From Gymnodinialimonas sp. 202GB13-11 (GTDB taxonomy: Bacteria; Pseudomonadota; Alphaproteobacteria; Rhodobacterales; Rhodobacteraceae), in NCBI RefSeq assembly GCF_040932485.1, contig NZ_JBFRBH010000001.1, positions 930,001-994,000 of the forward strand: a DNA stretch of 64,000 nucleotides. The letters are read 5' to 3'. The notes beneath the pieces are model-generated. The model was not told the origin of the DNA, searched no databases, and worked only from the letters and a program-made list of their open reading frames with translations. The stretch's first letter is position 1, and every line of letters starts with the position of its first letter. This document shows positions 55,109-62,840 of this stretch, in pieces. Made by a program: the position numbers and the translations under genes.

Positions 55109-56440
55109 ATGGCACTTGACCGTAGCAATCCAGTTCCAAATGACCTGAGCGCATTCTGGATGCCGTTCACCGCGAACCGGCAGTTCAAGCAGACCCCGCG
55201 CATGTTCGTGGGCGCGGACAAGATGCACTACACCACCGCCGATGGGCGGCAGGTTCTGGACGGAACGGCGGGCCTGTGGTGCTGCAACGCGGGCCACAAC
55301 CAGCCGCGCATCGTGGAGGCGATCCAGAAGCAAGCCGCCGAGATGGATTATGCGCCTGCCTTTCAGATGGGCCACCCAAAGGCGTTCGAACTGGCCAACC
55401 GCCTGCGCGACTTGGCGCCAGAGCCGTTTGAACATGTGTTCTACACGAACTCCGGCAGTGAATCGGTTGAGACCGCGCTGAAGATCGCGATCGCCTATCA
55501 GCGAGCGATCGGGCAGGGCTCGCGGACCCGTTTGATTGGCCGTGAGCGTGGCTATCACGGGGTTAATTTTGGTGGCATCTCTGTCGGCGGAATCGTGAAC
55601 AATCGTAAGGTTTTCGGTTCATTGTTGACGGGCGTGGATCATTTGCCCGCCACTCACCTGCCGGATCAGAATGCCTACACCAAAGGTCAGCCCGAACATG
55701 GCGCGCATCTGGCCGATGAACTCGAACGGATCGTCGCCTTGCATGGGGCGGAGACGATCGCGGCTTGCATCGTGGAGCCGATGGCGGGGTCGACCGGGGT
55801 GTTGATGCCGCCCAAGGGCTATCTGGAACGGCTGCGGGAGATCTGCACAAAGCACGGGATCCTCCTGATTTTCGACGAGGTGATTACTGGCTTCGGGCGG
55901 CTTGGCAGCAGCTTTGCGGCTGAGCATTTCAACGTGATGCCGGACCTGATCACCACTGCTAAAGGTCTGACAAATGGCGTTATCCCCATGGGGGCGGTGC
56001 TAGCCACGAAGGGCATTCACGACGCCTTCATGCAAGGACCAGAACACCTGATCGAGCTGTTCCACGGCTACACCTATTCGGGCAACCCAATTGCCTCGGC
56101 TGCCGGAATTGCGACGCTGGAGACCTACAAGGAAGACGGCCTCTTCGAACGTGCGGCGGAGCTTGCACCGTATTGGGAGGAAGGGCTGCATTCGCTGAAA
56201 GGCCTGCCCCACGTGATCGACATCCGGAACATGGGCCTGATCGGGGCGGTTGAGTTGGAGCCGATTGCGGGCGAGCCCACAAAGCGTGCGTTCCAAGCCT
56301 TCCTCGATTGCTACGACAAGAATGTCCTGATCCGCACAACGGGCGATATCATCGCCATGTCACCGCCGCTGATCATCTCGAAGTCGGAGATTGATACGTT
56401 GTTCGGCACGTTGGGAGATGTGTTGAAGGGGCTGCACTGA
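55109..56440 (+). CDS. Class III omega-aminotransferase, probably beta-alanine--pyruvate transaminase
   Basis: A 443-residue PLP enzyme; in this setting it would turn beta-alanine (or 3-aminoisobutyrate) and pyruvate into malonate semialdehyde (or its methyl form) and alanine. ATG 55109 has GGGGGAG six bases upstream. The landmarks are DGRQVLDGTAGLWCCNAGH, FYTNSGSESVETALKIA near 115, LIFDEVITGFGRLG near 255 and the PLP-lysine segment TTAKGLTNGVIPMGAV near 285. The N-terminal NDLSAFWMPFTANRQFK is typical of beta-alanine:pyruvate transaminases. It is the first gene of the operon downstream of the RutR operator. Confidence 0.88.
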   Translation: MALDRSNPVPNDLSAFWMPFTANRQFKQTPRMFVGADKMHYTTADGRQVLDGTAGLWCCNAGHNQPRIVEAIQKQAAEMDYAPAFQMGHPKAFELANRLRDLAPEPFEHVFYTNSGSESVETALKIAIAYQRAIGQGSRTRLIGRERGYHGVNFGGISVGGIVNNRKVFGSLLTGVDHLPATHLPDQNAYTKGQPEHGAHLADELERIVALHGAETIAACIVEPMAGSTGVLMPPKGYLERLREICTKHGILLIFDEVITGFGRLGSSFAAEHFNVMPDLITTAKGLTNGVIPMGAVLATKGIHDAFMQGPEHLIELFHGYTYSGNPIASAAGIATLETYKEDGLFERAAELAPYWEEGLHSLKGLPHVIDIRNMGLIGAVELEPIAGEPTKRAFQAFLDCYDKNVLIRTTGDIIAMSPPLIISKSEIDTLFGTLGDVLKGLH

Positions 56441-56827
56441 ATGGCGCCTGTCTCGGATACCTCTGCCATGATCGCAGGCATGAACCCGGAGCGGATGCCG
56501 GGGCGGTGGGCGTTTCGCACAATTGCGGCTGAGGATTTGGCAGTTCTGTTGCCCGATGCGCTTGCCGTGTTTCGCGAGGCCGAAGGGATTTCAGCGCTGG
56601 TGCCCGCGAACACGGAAGAGGCCGCGATGGCGCAGATCACGCTCAAAGTGTTCTCGTCGCTCGAGGGTATCGGCCTGACCGCGGCGGTTTCCACTGTCTT
56701 GGCCGAGGCCGGCATCGCCTGCAACGTGATCGCGGCGACGCTGCATGATCATATCTTCGTGCCAGAAGACCGGGCGGATGAAGCGATAGCACTGCTCAAG
56801 GCCCGTGCGGCTGAGGAGGTCGCCTGA
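56441..56827 (+). CDS. ACT-domain protein (COG3602-like)
   Basis: A 128-residue cytoplasmic protein. The second half, FSSLEGIGLTAAVSTVLAEAG followed by NVIAATLHDHIFVPED, is an ACT-type ligand-binding domain. The first half, RWAFRTIAAEDLAVLLPDAL, resembles the preceding segment in the COG3602 family. ACT domains bind small ligands, usually amino acids. It begins directly after the aminotransferase stop and overlaps the cupin gene by one base. A role in sensing beta-alanine or related compounds is inference. Confidence 0.75.
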   Translation: MAPVSDTSAMIAGMNPERMPGRWAFRTIAAEDLAVLLPDALAVFREAEGISALVPANTEEAAMAQITLKVFSSLEGIGLTAAVSTVLAEAGIACNVIAATLHDHIFVPEDRADEAIALLKARAAEEVA

Positions 56828-57108
56828 TGGCAGAGGCGCGGGCCGAGACGCTGATTGATGATGACCGCGTGCGCGTCACACGGTTCGATTTCGCGCCCGG
56901 AGACGAAACAGGATGGCACGTGCATGGTATGGACTACGTGATCACCACGCTGACGGATTGCCAGATGCGGCTGAAAGAGCCGGGTGGAGAGACGCGCGAG
57001 GTGATGATCCCTGCGGGCACGGTTTACCGGCGCGAGCAGGGTGTGAAACACAATGTCATCAACGGCGGCGACGCGCCGATGACATTCATCGAGACGGAAT
57101 TGAAGTAG
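56827..57108 (+). CDS. Small cupin-domain protein
   Basis: A 93-residue single-domain cupin with GWHVHGMDYVITTL (cupin motif 1, histidines) and RREQGVKHNVINGG (motif 2, histidine). Metal binding is likely. The start shares a base with the ACT gene's stop; the M20 amidase starts 9 bases later. Small cupins of this type vary in function. It may bind or isomerise a pathway intermediate, but nothing in the sequence fixes this. Confidence 0.85.
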   Translation: MAEARAETLIDDDRVRVTRFDFAPGDETGWHVHGMDYVITTLTDCQMRLKEPGGETREVMIPAGTVYRREQGVKHNVINGGDAPMTFIETELK

Positions 57109-57117
57109 GACGAACCC

Positions 57118-58371
57118 ATGGCAGCGGCCCCCGGCGAAAACATGAAAATCAACGGCGAGCGCCTGTGGGACTCGCTGATGGAGATGGCCAAGATCGGCCC
57201 TGGCATCGCGGGCGGGAACAACCGCCAGACGCTGACCGATGAAGATAGCGAGGGGCGGCATTTGTTCCAGCGCTGGTGCGAGGATGCGGGCTGCACGATG
57301 GGCGTGGACGAGATCGGTAACATGTTCGCGCGGCGTGAGGGGACGGACCCCGACGCGCTGCCGGTTTATGTAGGCTCGCACCTTGATACCCAGCCGACGG
57401 GCGGAAAATACGACGGGGTTCTGGGCGTGCTTGGAGGCCTCGAAATCCTGCGCACGATGAATGATCTCGGCATCAAGACAAAGCATCCGATTGTGGTGAC
57501 GAACTGGACCAATGAAGAGGGCACGCGCTACGCGCCCGCGATGCTGGCCTCGGGCGTGTTCGCTGGCAAGCATACGCTCGATTGGGCCTATGACCGCGTG
57601 GATGCGGACGGAAAACGCTTTGGCGATGAGTTGGAGCGTATCGGCTGGAAGGGCGAAGAAAAGGTCGGCGACCGCAAGATGCACGCCTTTTTCGAGTTGC
57701 ACATCGAACAGGGTCCAATCCTGGAGGCTGAGGGTAAGGATATCGGTGTCGTCACCCACGGGCAGGGCTTGCGGTGGATCGAGTGCACAGTGACGGGCAA
57801 GGAGAGCCACACAGGCTCCACCCCCATGCACATGCGCAAGAATGCAGGGCGCGGTCTGGCACTGATCACCGAACTGGTCCACGAGATTGCGATGAAAAAC
57901 CAGCCCAATGCCGTGGGGGCGATTGGGCATATCGACGTCTACCCGAACTCCCGCAACATCATTCCGGGCAAGGTTGTGTTCACCGTCGACATGCGCACGC
58001 ACCTTCTGGACAAGTTGAACGCCATGGTGGCCGAGCTGATGGAGCGGGCGCCGAAATTGTGCGAGGATATCGGCGTGACCTTCGAGGCCGAGATCGTCGG
58101 CCAATTCGACCCGCCCGCCTTTGATGACACATGTGTCACAGCAATTCGCCAAGCCGCTGAAAGGCTTGGATATTCGCACATGGATATCGTATCCGGGGCA
58201 GGGCACGATGCGTGCTGGATCAATGATGTGGCCCCGACGGCGATGGTGATGTGTCCTTGCGTGGACGGCCTGAGCCATAACGAGGCCGAAGAAATCAGCC
58301 CCGAATGGGCGACGGCCGGCACGGATGTTCTGTTCCATGCGGTCGTGGAAACGGCGGAGATAGTGGAATGA
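57118..58371 (+). CDS. M20-family amidase, probably beta-ureidopropionase (N-carbamoyl-beta-alanine amidohydrolase)
   Basis: A 417-residue zinc hydrolase that would split N-carbamoyl-beta-alanine to beta-alanine, CO2 and ammonia. The metal-binding motif is VGSHLDTQPTGGKYDG near residue 85 and TNWTNEEGTRYAPA near 129. The C-terminal ligand is in DIVSGAGHDACWINDVAP near 357, with a further motif CVDGLSHNEAEEISPEWA. It belongs to the allantoate amidohydrolase / hydantoin-utilisation C branch; allantoate activity is an alternative, but dihydropyrimidinase downstream and PreTA upstream favour ureidopropionase. AGGA lies 7 bases before the ATG. The stop overlaps the next gene (ATGA). Confidence 0.88.
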   Translation: MAAAPGENMKINGERLWDSLMEMAKIGPGIAGGNNRQTLTDEDSEGRHLFQRWCEDAGCTMGVDEIGNMFARREGTDPDALPVYVGSHLDTQPTGGKYDGVLGVLGGLEILRTMNDLGIKTKHPIVVTNWTNEEGTRYAPAMLASGVFAGKHTLDWAYDRVDADGKRFGDELERIGWKGEEKVGDRKMHAFFELHIEQGPILEAEGKDIGVVTHGQGLRWIECTVTGKESHTGSTPMHMRKNAGRGLALITELVHEIAMKNQPNAVGAIGHIDVYPNSRNIIPGKVVFTVDMRTHLLDKLNAMVAELMERAPKLCEDIGVTFEAEIVGQFDPPAFDDTCVTAIRQAAERLGYSHMDIVSGAGHDACWINDVAPTAMVMCPCVDGLSHNEAEEISPEWATAGTDVLFHAVVETAEIVE

Positions 58372-58619
58372 AGTCAGGTATTTTGCTGGCGCTTGGTGCG
58401 AGCGTTGTTCTGGCAGGCTGTGTGTCGACAACACCGCAGGGTCAGTTCGAGGAAGCGTTGCCCGAAGAGGTTCTGGCCCTGGTGGCACCCGGGCAGGACG
58501 TCAATTCGGTGCGGCTGGAAGGCGACGGGTGCTACTGGTACCTGCATCACGGTCCAGTCGAGAGCACCTACCTGCCGCTTTTGACGCGGGATCAGCGGAT
58601 GATTTGCGTGACGGCGTAA
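58368..58619 (+). CDS. Tiny lipoprotein in the pyd operon
   Basis: An 83-residue protein that begins in an ATGA overlap with the amidase gene. The signal peptide ends in the lipobox LAGC (LGASVVLAGCVSTT), so it is predicted to be lipidated and inserted in the envelope. The mature part of about 65 residues contains DGCYWYLHHGPVEST and ends in RDQRMICVTA. Two cysteines beyond the lipidated one may form a disulfide. I recognise no family; small lipoproteins with a GCYWY motif are known in Rhodobacteraceae. Its role here is unknown. Confidence 0.75.
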   Translation: MKSGILLALGASVVLAGCVSTTPQGQFEEALPEEVLALVAPGQDVNSVRLEGDGCYWYLHHGPVESTYLPLLTRDQRMICVTA

Positions 58620-58642
58620 GGATATAACCAACGGGGGATCAT

Positions 58643-60106
58643 ATGAGTAAGGTCATCAAGGGCGGCACGATCGTGACCGCTGACCGCCAGTGGAAGGCGG
58701 ATGTGCTGATCGAGGGCGAGAAGATCGCCGAGATTGGTGAGAACCTTTCGGGTGATGAGGTCATCGACGCCTCCGACGCCTATGTGATCCCTGGCGGGAT
58801 TGACCCGCACACCCATCTGGAAATGCCCTTCATGGGCACAACGGCGGCGGAGACGTTCGAGACCGGGACCTTTGCGGCGGCGGCGGGCGGGACCACGATG
58901 TTGGTCGATTTCTGCCTGCCGGGTGAGGATGGTTCGCTTCTGAACGCGATTGATGAATGGGACCGCAAGTCGAAGGATCAGATCTGCGTCGACATCTCGT
59001 ACCACATGGCAATCACCGGCTGGAACGAGAGCATTTTCAATGAGATGGAGGCCGTTGTTAAAGAGCGCGGCATCAACACGTTCAAGCATTTCATGGCCTA
59101 CAAAGGCGCGCTGATGATCGAGGACGACGAGATGTTCGCCTCCTTCAAGCGCTGCGCTGAGTTGGGCGCGCTGCCGCTGGTCCATGCCGAGAACGGCGAT
59201 ATCGTGGCCGAGCTCCAGCAGAAGTATCTGGCCGAAGGTGTGTTCGGGCCGGAAGGGCATGCCTATTCGCGGCCGCCTGAGGTTGAGGGCGAGGCCGCGA
59301 ACCGGGCGATCATGATTGCCGATGCGGCGGGCACGCCGTTGTACATCGTGCATGTGTCCTGCGAGCAGGCCCATGAGGCGATCCGCCGGGCCCGCCAGAA
59401 GGGGATGCGGGTTTATGGCGAGCCGCTGATCCAGCATCTGACGCTGGATGAGACGGAGTATTTCGACAAGGATTGGCAATACGCCGCGCGCCGCGTGATG
59501 TCGCCGCCGTTCCGGTCAAAGGACCATCAGGACGGGCTTTGGAACGGGCTTGCCGCCGGATCGTTACAGGTTGTCGCGACGGACCACGCGGCCTTTACAG
59601 ATGAGCAAAAGCGCATGGGCGTGGACAATTTCGCCATGATCCCCAACGGGACCGGCGGGCTTGAGGAGCGGATGGCGATGCTCTGGACCAAGGGGGTCGA
59701 GACAGGCCGCCTGACGCCGGAGGAATTCGTGGCGGCGACGTCAAGCAACATCGCAAAGATCCTCAACATCTATCCGATGAAGGGCGGGATCAACGTGGGC
59801 GGCGACGCCGATGTGGTCGTCTGGGACCCGAAGCTAGGGCGGACGATTTCGACGGCGACGGCGAAATCCATCCTTGATTACAACGTGTTCGAGGGAATGG
59901 AGGTGTCTGCCTCGCCCCGGTTCACCTTGTCGCGCGGCGATGTGGTCTGGGCTGCGGGCCAGAACAGCCAGCCGCAACCCGGGCGTGGCCGGTTCGTGAA
60001 GCGGCCCCCGGCGGCGAGCCCGTCGCGGGCGCTTTCGAAGTGGAAGGCATTGAACACACCACGCAAGATCGAGCGCGATCCACTGAACATTCCGGCGGGG
60101 GTTTGA
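58643..60106 (+). CDS. hydA: Dihydropyrimidinase
   Basis: Opens the ring of dihydrouracil or dihydrothymine to the N-carbamoyl-beta-amino acid. The product is 487 residues. The first metal motif IPGGIDPHTHLEMPF lies near 49. FMAYKGALMI near 150 carries the carboxylated lysine. Later ligands are in PLVHAENGD near 181, YIVHVSCEQ near 236 and VVATDHAAF near 311. These identify a D-hydantoinase/dihydropyrimidinase of the cyclic amidohydrolase family. It lies 23 bases after the tiny lipoprotein gene. The C-terminal tail beyond 470 is basic. Confidence 0.93.
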   Translation: MSKVIKGGTIVTADRQWKADVLIEGEKIAEIGENLSGDEVIDASDAYVIPGGIDPHTHLEMPFMGTTAAETFETGTFAAAAGGTTMLVDFCLPGEDGSLLNAIDEWDRKSKDQICVDISYHMAITGWNESIFNEMEAVVKERGINTFKHFMAYKGALMIEDDEMFASFKRCAELGALPLVHAENGDIVAELQQKYLAEGVFGPEGHAYSRPPEVEGEAANRAIMIADAAGTPLYIVHVSCEQAHEAIRRARQKGMRVYGEPLIQHLTLDETEYFDKDWQYAARRVMSPPFRSKDHQDGLWNGLAAGSLQVVATDHAAFTDEQKRMGVDNFAMIPNGTGGLEERMAMLWTKGVETGRLTPEEFVAATSSNIAKILNIYPMKGGINVGGDADVVVWDPKLGRTISTATAKSILDYNVFEGMEVSASPRFTLSRGDVVWAAGQNSQPQPGRGRFVKRPPAASPSRALSKWKALNTPRKIERDPLNIPAGV

Positions 60107-60111
60107 GTGGC

Positions 60112-60573
60112 ATGAGGCCCATGCCGCGCGTGCTGCGTGTTGTTTTGGCCTATTGCGCAACGCTTTTGGTTTGCGCCTTCGGGTCTCTCGCCTTCGGCTT
60201 CGTGACGTCCGGGTCTTCAGCATGGCCGGGTGGGGCGACACTCTTCTTGGTATTTTGGCTGTACATGGTTTTTGGCCTGCTCTTCACCGTAGTTCCGTTC
60301 ATCATTGCCCGCGCGACATTGGCCTATTTCGAACGTCGTGATGTGCGTGCCTTTGTCATTGCGGGTGGCTCTGTCGGGGCGGTGACAGGAATTGCGCTCT
60401 GGCAAGCATATGGGTTCACCTATGTCGGTGAAAGCGCATGGCCTCGGATGATGTCTTGGATCATTGGCAACGGGCTTTGCGGTGCCATTGCAGGTGGCGT
60501 GCAATGGATGGTGGAGCGGAAGCTGGGGCTTGGCGCGGACTGGCGCATATCGGGCACTATAGAGACAACGTAA
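60112..60573 (+). CDS. Four-helix membrane protein of unknown function
   Basis: A 153-residue inner-membrane protein from ATG 60112 (60121 is also possible). Four hydrophobic stretches are visible: LAYCATLLVCAFGSLAFGFV, FLVFWLYMVFGLLFTVVPFI, AFVIAGGSVGAVTGIALW and MMSWIIGNGLCGAIAGGVQW. The tail VERKLGLGADWRISGTIETT is cytoplasmic. No family is recognised. It follows the hydantoinase gene by 5 bases and ends exactly where the ABC ATPase begins, so it is part of the operon. Confidence 0.65.
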   Translation: MRPMPRVLRVVLAYCATLLVCAFGSLAFGFVTSGSSAWPGGATLFLVFWLYMVFGLLFTVVPFIIARATLAYFERRDVRAFVIAGGSVGAVTGIALWQAYGFTYVGESAWPRMMSWIIGNGLCGAIAGGVQWMVERKLGLGADWRISGTIETT

Positions 60574-61350
60574 ATGACTGTAATCGCTGCTCAATCCCTT
60601 GATCTTACGTTCCAGACCAACGATGGCCCGGTGCAGGCGCTGTCGGATGTGAACCTTGAGATCAACAAGGGTGACTTCGTCTCGTTCATCGGGCCATCTG
60701 GCTGCGGAAAGACGACCTTCCTGCGCGTGATTGCCGCGCTGGAGCAACCCACTGGCGGGACTGTGTCTGTCAACGGTATGACACCGGACGAGGCGCGGAA
60801 GGCGCGGGCTTATGGGTATGTGTTCCAGGCGGCGGGGCTTTATCCGTGGCGGACGATTGAGAAGAACATCAAGCTGCCGTTGGAGATCATGGGATACTCC
60901 GCCAAGGACCAGCAGGATCGTGTGAACCACGTCTTGCAACTGGTTGATCTGGAAGGGTTCGGGAAGAAATTTCCTTGGCAGCTTTCGGGGGGAATGCAGC
61001 AGCGGGCCTCGATTGCGCGGGCCCTCGCTTTCGATGCGGATATCCTTCTGATGGACGAGCCGTTCGGCGCGCTGGATGAGATCGTGCGGGACCGGCTCAA
61101 CGAAGAACTTCTGAAGCTTTGGGCGCGGACGGAGAAGACGATTGGGTTCGTGACGCATTCGATTCCAGAGGCTGTATATCTCAGCACCAAGATTGTCGTG
61201 ATGAGCCCGCGTCCGGGGCGGATTACGGATGTCATCGAAAGCGATCTGCCGCGGGAAAGGCCGCTCGATATCCGCGACACGCCGGAGTTTTTGGCGCTGG
61301 CGCACCGGGTTCGCGAAGGCCTGCGCGAGGGGCATGCTTATGACGAGTGA
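60574..61350 (+). CDS. ABC transporter ATPase, pyrimidine/thiamine-precursor type
   Basis: A 258-residue ATPase of the SsuB/TauB/NitD group. Walker A is FIGPSGCGKTTFLRV near 38, the Q-loop YVFQAAGLYPWRT near 89, the signature QLSGGMQQRASIARAL near 137 and Walker B ILLMDEPFGALDE near 157. The H-loop is FVTHSIPEAV near 192. It starts one base after the four-helix gene. With the two permeases and the binding protein downstream it completes one importer. Confidence 0.93.
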   Translation: MTVIAAQSLDLTFQTNDGPVQALSDVNLEINKGDFVSFIGPSGCGKTTFLRVIAALEQPTGGTVSVNGMTPDEARKARAYGYVFQAAGLYPWRTIEKNIKLPLEIMGYSAKDQQDRVNHVLQLVDLEGFGKKFPWQLSGGMQQRASIARALAFDADILLMDEPFGALDEIVRDRLNEELLKLWARTEKTIGFVTHSIPEAVYLSTKIVVMSPRPGRITDVIESDLPRERPLDIRDTPEFLALAHRVREGLREGHAYDE

Positions 61351-61374
61351 GGACGGTTTTCCGGTATATGGAAC

Positions 61375-61393
61375 CTGTAGTGAATCTGTAGTG
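61375..61393 (+). repeat. Short tandem direct repeat CTGTAGTG, 11-bp period
   Basis: CTGTAGTG occurs at 61375-61382 and 61386-61393, one helical turn apart. It is in the only sizeable gap of the operon (61351-61458), between the ABC ATPase and the acetyltransferase gene. An internal promoter or activator site is possible. Confidence 0.35.
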
Positions 61394-61458
61394 CTTTTGT
61401 ACCTACACGATTTTCGCACTGTTGAGCCCGCCCCCTCAGCCTTCTGTGCGGTGGCGCA

Positions 61459-61896
61459 ATGAGCGGTCTCGCCATACGACCCGCTGAGGCCCCTGATATG
61501 GTGGCCTGTGCCGAGATCACCTCTGACTGGATCGCGACCCGCAATTGGGCGCGGGATCTGCACACGGCGGATGAGGTGATGGCTTTCTATACTGGGCCGG
61601 TCTTCGAGACCCGCGAGACATGGGTAGCGGGCGATCCAGTCGACGGCTTTTACACCTGGCACGCGGAAGACGGTGAGGTCACCGCGCTGATGGCGCGGAC
61701 GCCGGGGCGGGGCATCGGCAAAGCCTTGCTGGACCATGCCAAAGCGACCTACGGGACCTTTGTGCTTTTCGTGATGCAAGACAACACGCGGGCGTGGTCC
61801 TTTTATTTGCGGGAGGGTCTTGTGGAGGTGTCGCGCACGGATGGCGACAATGAGGAAGGCTTGCCGGATGTCCTGATGAAGTGGGAGGCGGCATGA
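61459..61896 (+). CDS. GNAT-family N-acetyltransferase inside the transporter operon
   Basis: A 145-residue acetyltransferase. LAIRPAEAPDMVACAEITSDW is the N-terminal strand-helix, GEVTALMARTPGRGIGKALLDHA carries the R-x-x-G-x-G/A acetyl-CoA motif, and NTRAWSFYLREGLVEVSRT is the typical end. The stop overlaps the first permease gene by four bases (ATGA). An acetyltransferase between the ATPase and permease of one importer is unusual. The substrate could be beta-alanine or another amine, but this is inference. Confidence 0.85.
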   Translation: MSGLAIRPAEAPDMVACAEITSDWIATRNWARDLHTADEVMAFYTGPVFETRETWVAGDPVDGFYTWHAEDGEVTALMARTPGRGIGKALLDHAKATYGTFVLFVMQDNTRAWSFYLREGLVEVSRTDGDNEEGLPDVLMKWEAA

Positions 61897-62840
61897 GCGC
61901 GGTTGAGGCTCAGCCACCCTGCGCCTTCTGCATGGCGATGCGGCGGATCAGCATGGCGATCCTTCCGGTGCTGACAGTTGTCGGGGTGATCGTGTTGATC
62001 TGGTATGCGGGCGCGTATTTGATGAACCGGTGGGTCACCTTGGACACGGCTCAACGGCAGGGCGTGGAGTTATCGTTTCAGGAGGTCTTCGCCGACACGA
62101 TGGCGCAGGAGCGGCCGCGCTTGCCCGCGCCGCATCAGGTGGTGGCAGAGCTGTGGAATACGACGGCGGGGGAAGAGATTTTCCGCGAGCGGCGGGGAGA
62201 GTTGCGGCCAAATCCGCGCAACCTGCTGTTCCATGCGTTCCAGACATTAGCGCCGACGCTTTTGGGTTTTGTGATCGGCTCGTTAGCCGGGCTGCTGCTG
62301 GCCATCGGGATCGTGCACAACCGACCGATGGATTTGAGCGTGATGCCCTGGGCAATTGCGTCGCAAACCATTCCGATCCTGGCGGTCGCCCCGATTGTGA
62401 TCGTGGTATTGAACGCGGTGGGACTGACGGGTGTGGTGCCGAAATCACTGATCTCGGCCTATCTATCGTTTTTCCCAGTAGTCGTCGGGATGGTGAAGGG
62501 TCTTCGCAGCCCGTCGGCGATGGATTTGGACCTGCTGCGCACATACTCGGCCAGCCGAACTGAGACTCTGTTCAAATTGCGGTTGCCGGCCTCGGTGCCG
62601 TTCCTGTTCGCATCCTTAAAGGTAGGGATCGCGGCGGCGCTCGTGGGAACCATCGTAGCGGAACTGCCGACAGGGGCACGGTTCGGGCTTGGCGCGCGGC
62701 TTCTGACGGGCAGCTATTACGGTCAGACGATCCAGATCTGGAGCGCGCTCTTCATGGCGGCGATTTGTGCGGCCTGTCTGGTGGCGATCCTTGGGTTGAT
62801 TGAACGTACGACCCTGCGCCGGATGGGGCTGAACCGATGA
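61893..62840 (+). CDS. ABC transporter permease 1
   Basis: A 315-residue permease from ATG 61893 behind GGGAGGCGGC. An N-terminal helix and a periplasmic insertion of about 65 residues (AQRQGVELSFQEVFADTMAQ) precede five membrane helices, the first near AFQTLAPTLLGFVIGSLAGLLLA. The EAA-like loop is near YSASRTETLFKLRLPASVPFLFASLKVG. It is the SsuC/TauC type. The stop overlaps the second permease gene (ATGA at 62837). Confidence 0.9.
   Translation: MSAVEAQPPCAFCMAMRRISMAILPVLTVVGVIVLIWYAGAYLMNRWVTLDTAQRQGVELSFQEVFADTMAQERPRLPAPHQVVAELWNTTAGEEIFRERRGELRPNPRNLLFHAFQTLAPTLLGFVIGSLAGLLLAIGIVHNRPMDLSVMPWAIASQTIPILAVAPIVIVVLNAVGLTGVVPKSLISAYLSFFPVVVGMVKGLRSPSAMDLDLLRTYSASRTETLFKLRLPASVPFLFASLKVGIAAALVGTIVAELPTGARFGLGARLLTGSYYGQTIQIWSALFMAAICAACLVAILGLIERTTLRRMGLNR

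Noticed and set aside
56749-58488. A 579-codon open frame antisense to the amidase gene region
   Set aside because: It overlaps four well-supported plus-strand genes and has no recognisable motif.
60217-61917. A 566-codon open frame antisense to the membrane protein, ABC ATPase and acetyltransferase genes
   Set aside because: Shadow of the plus-strand genes; no ribosome-binding site or motif.
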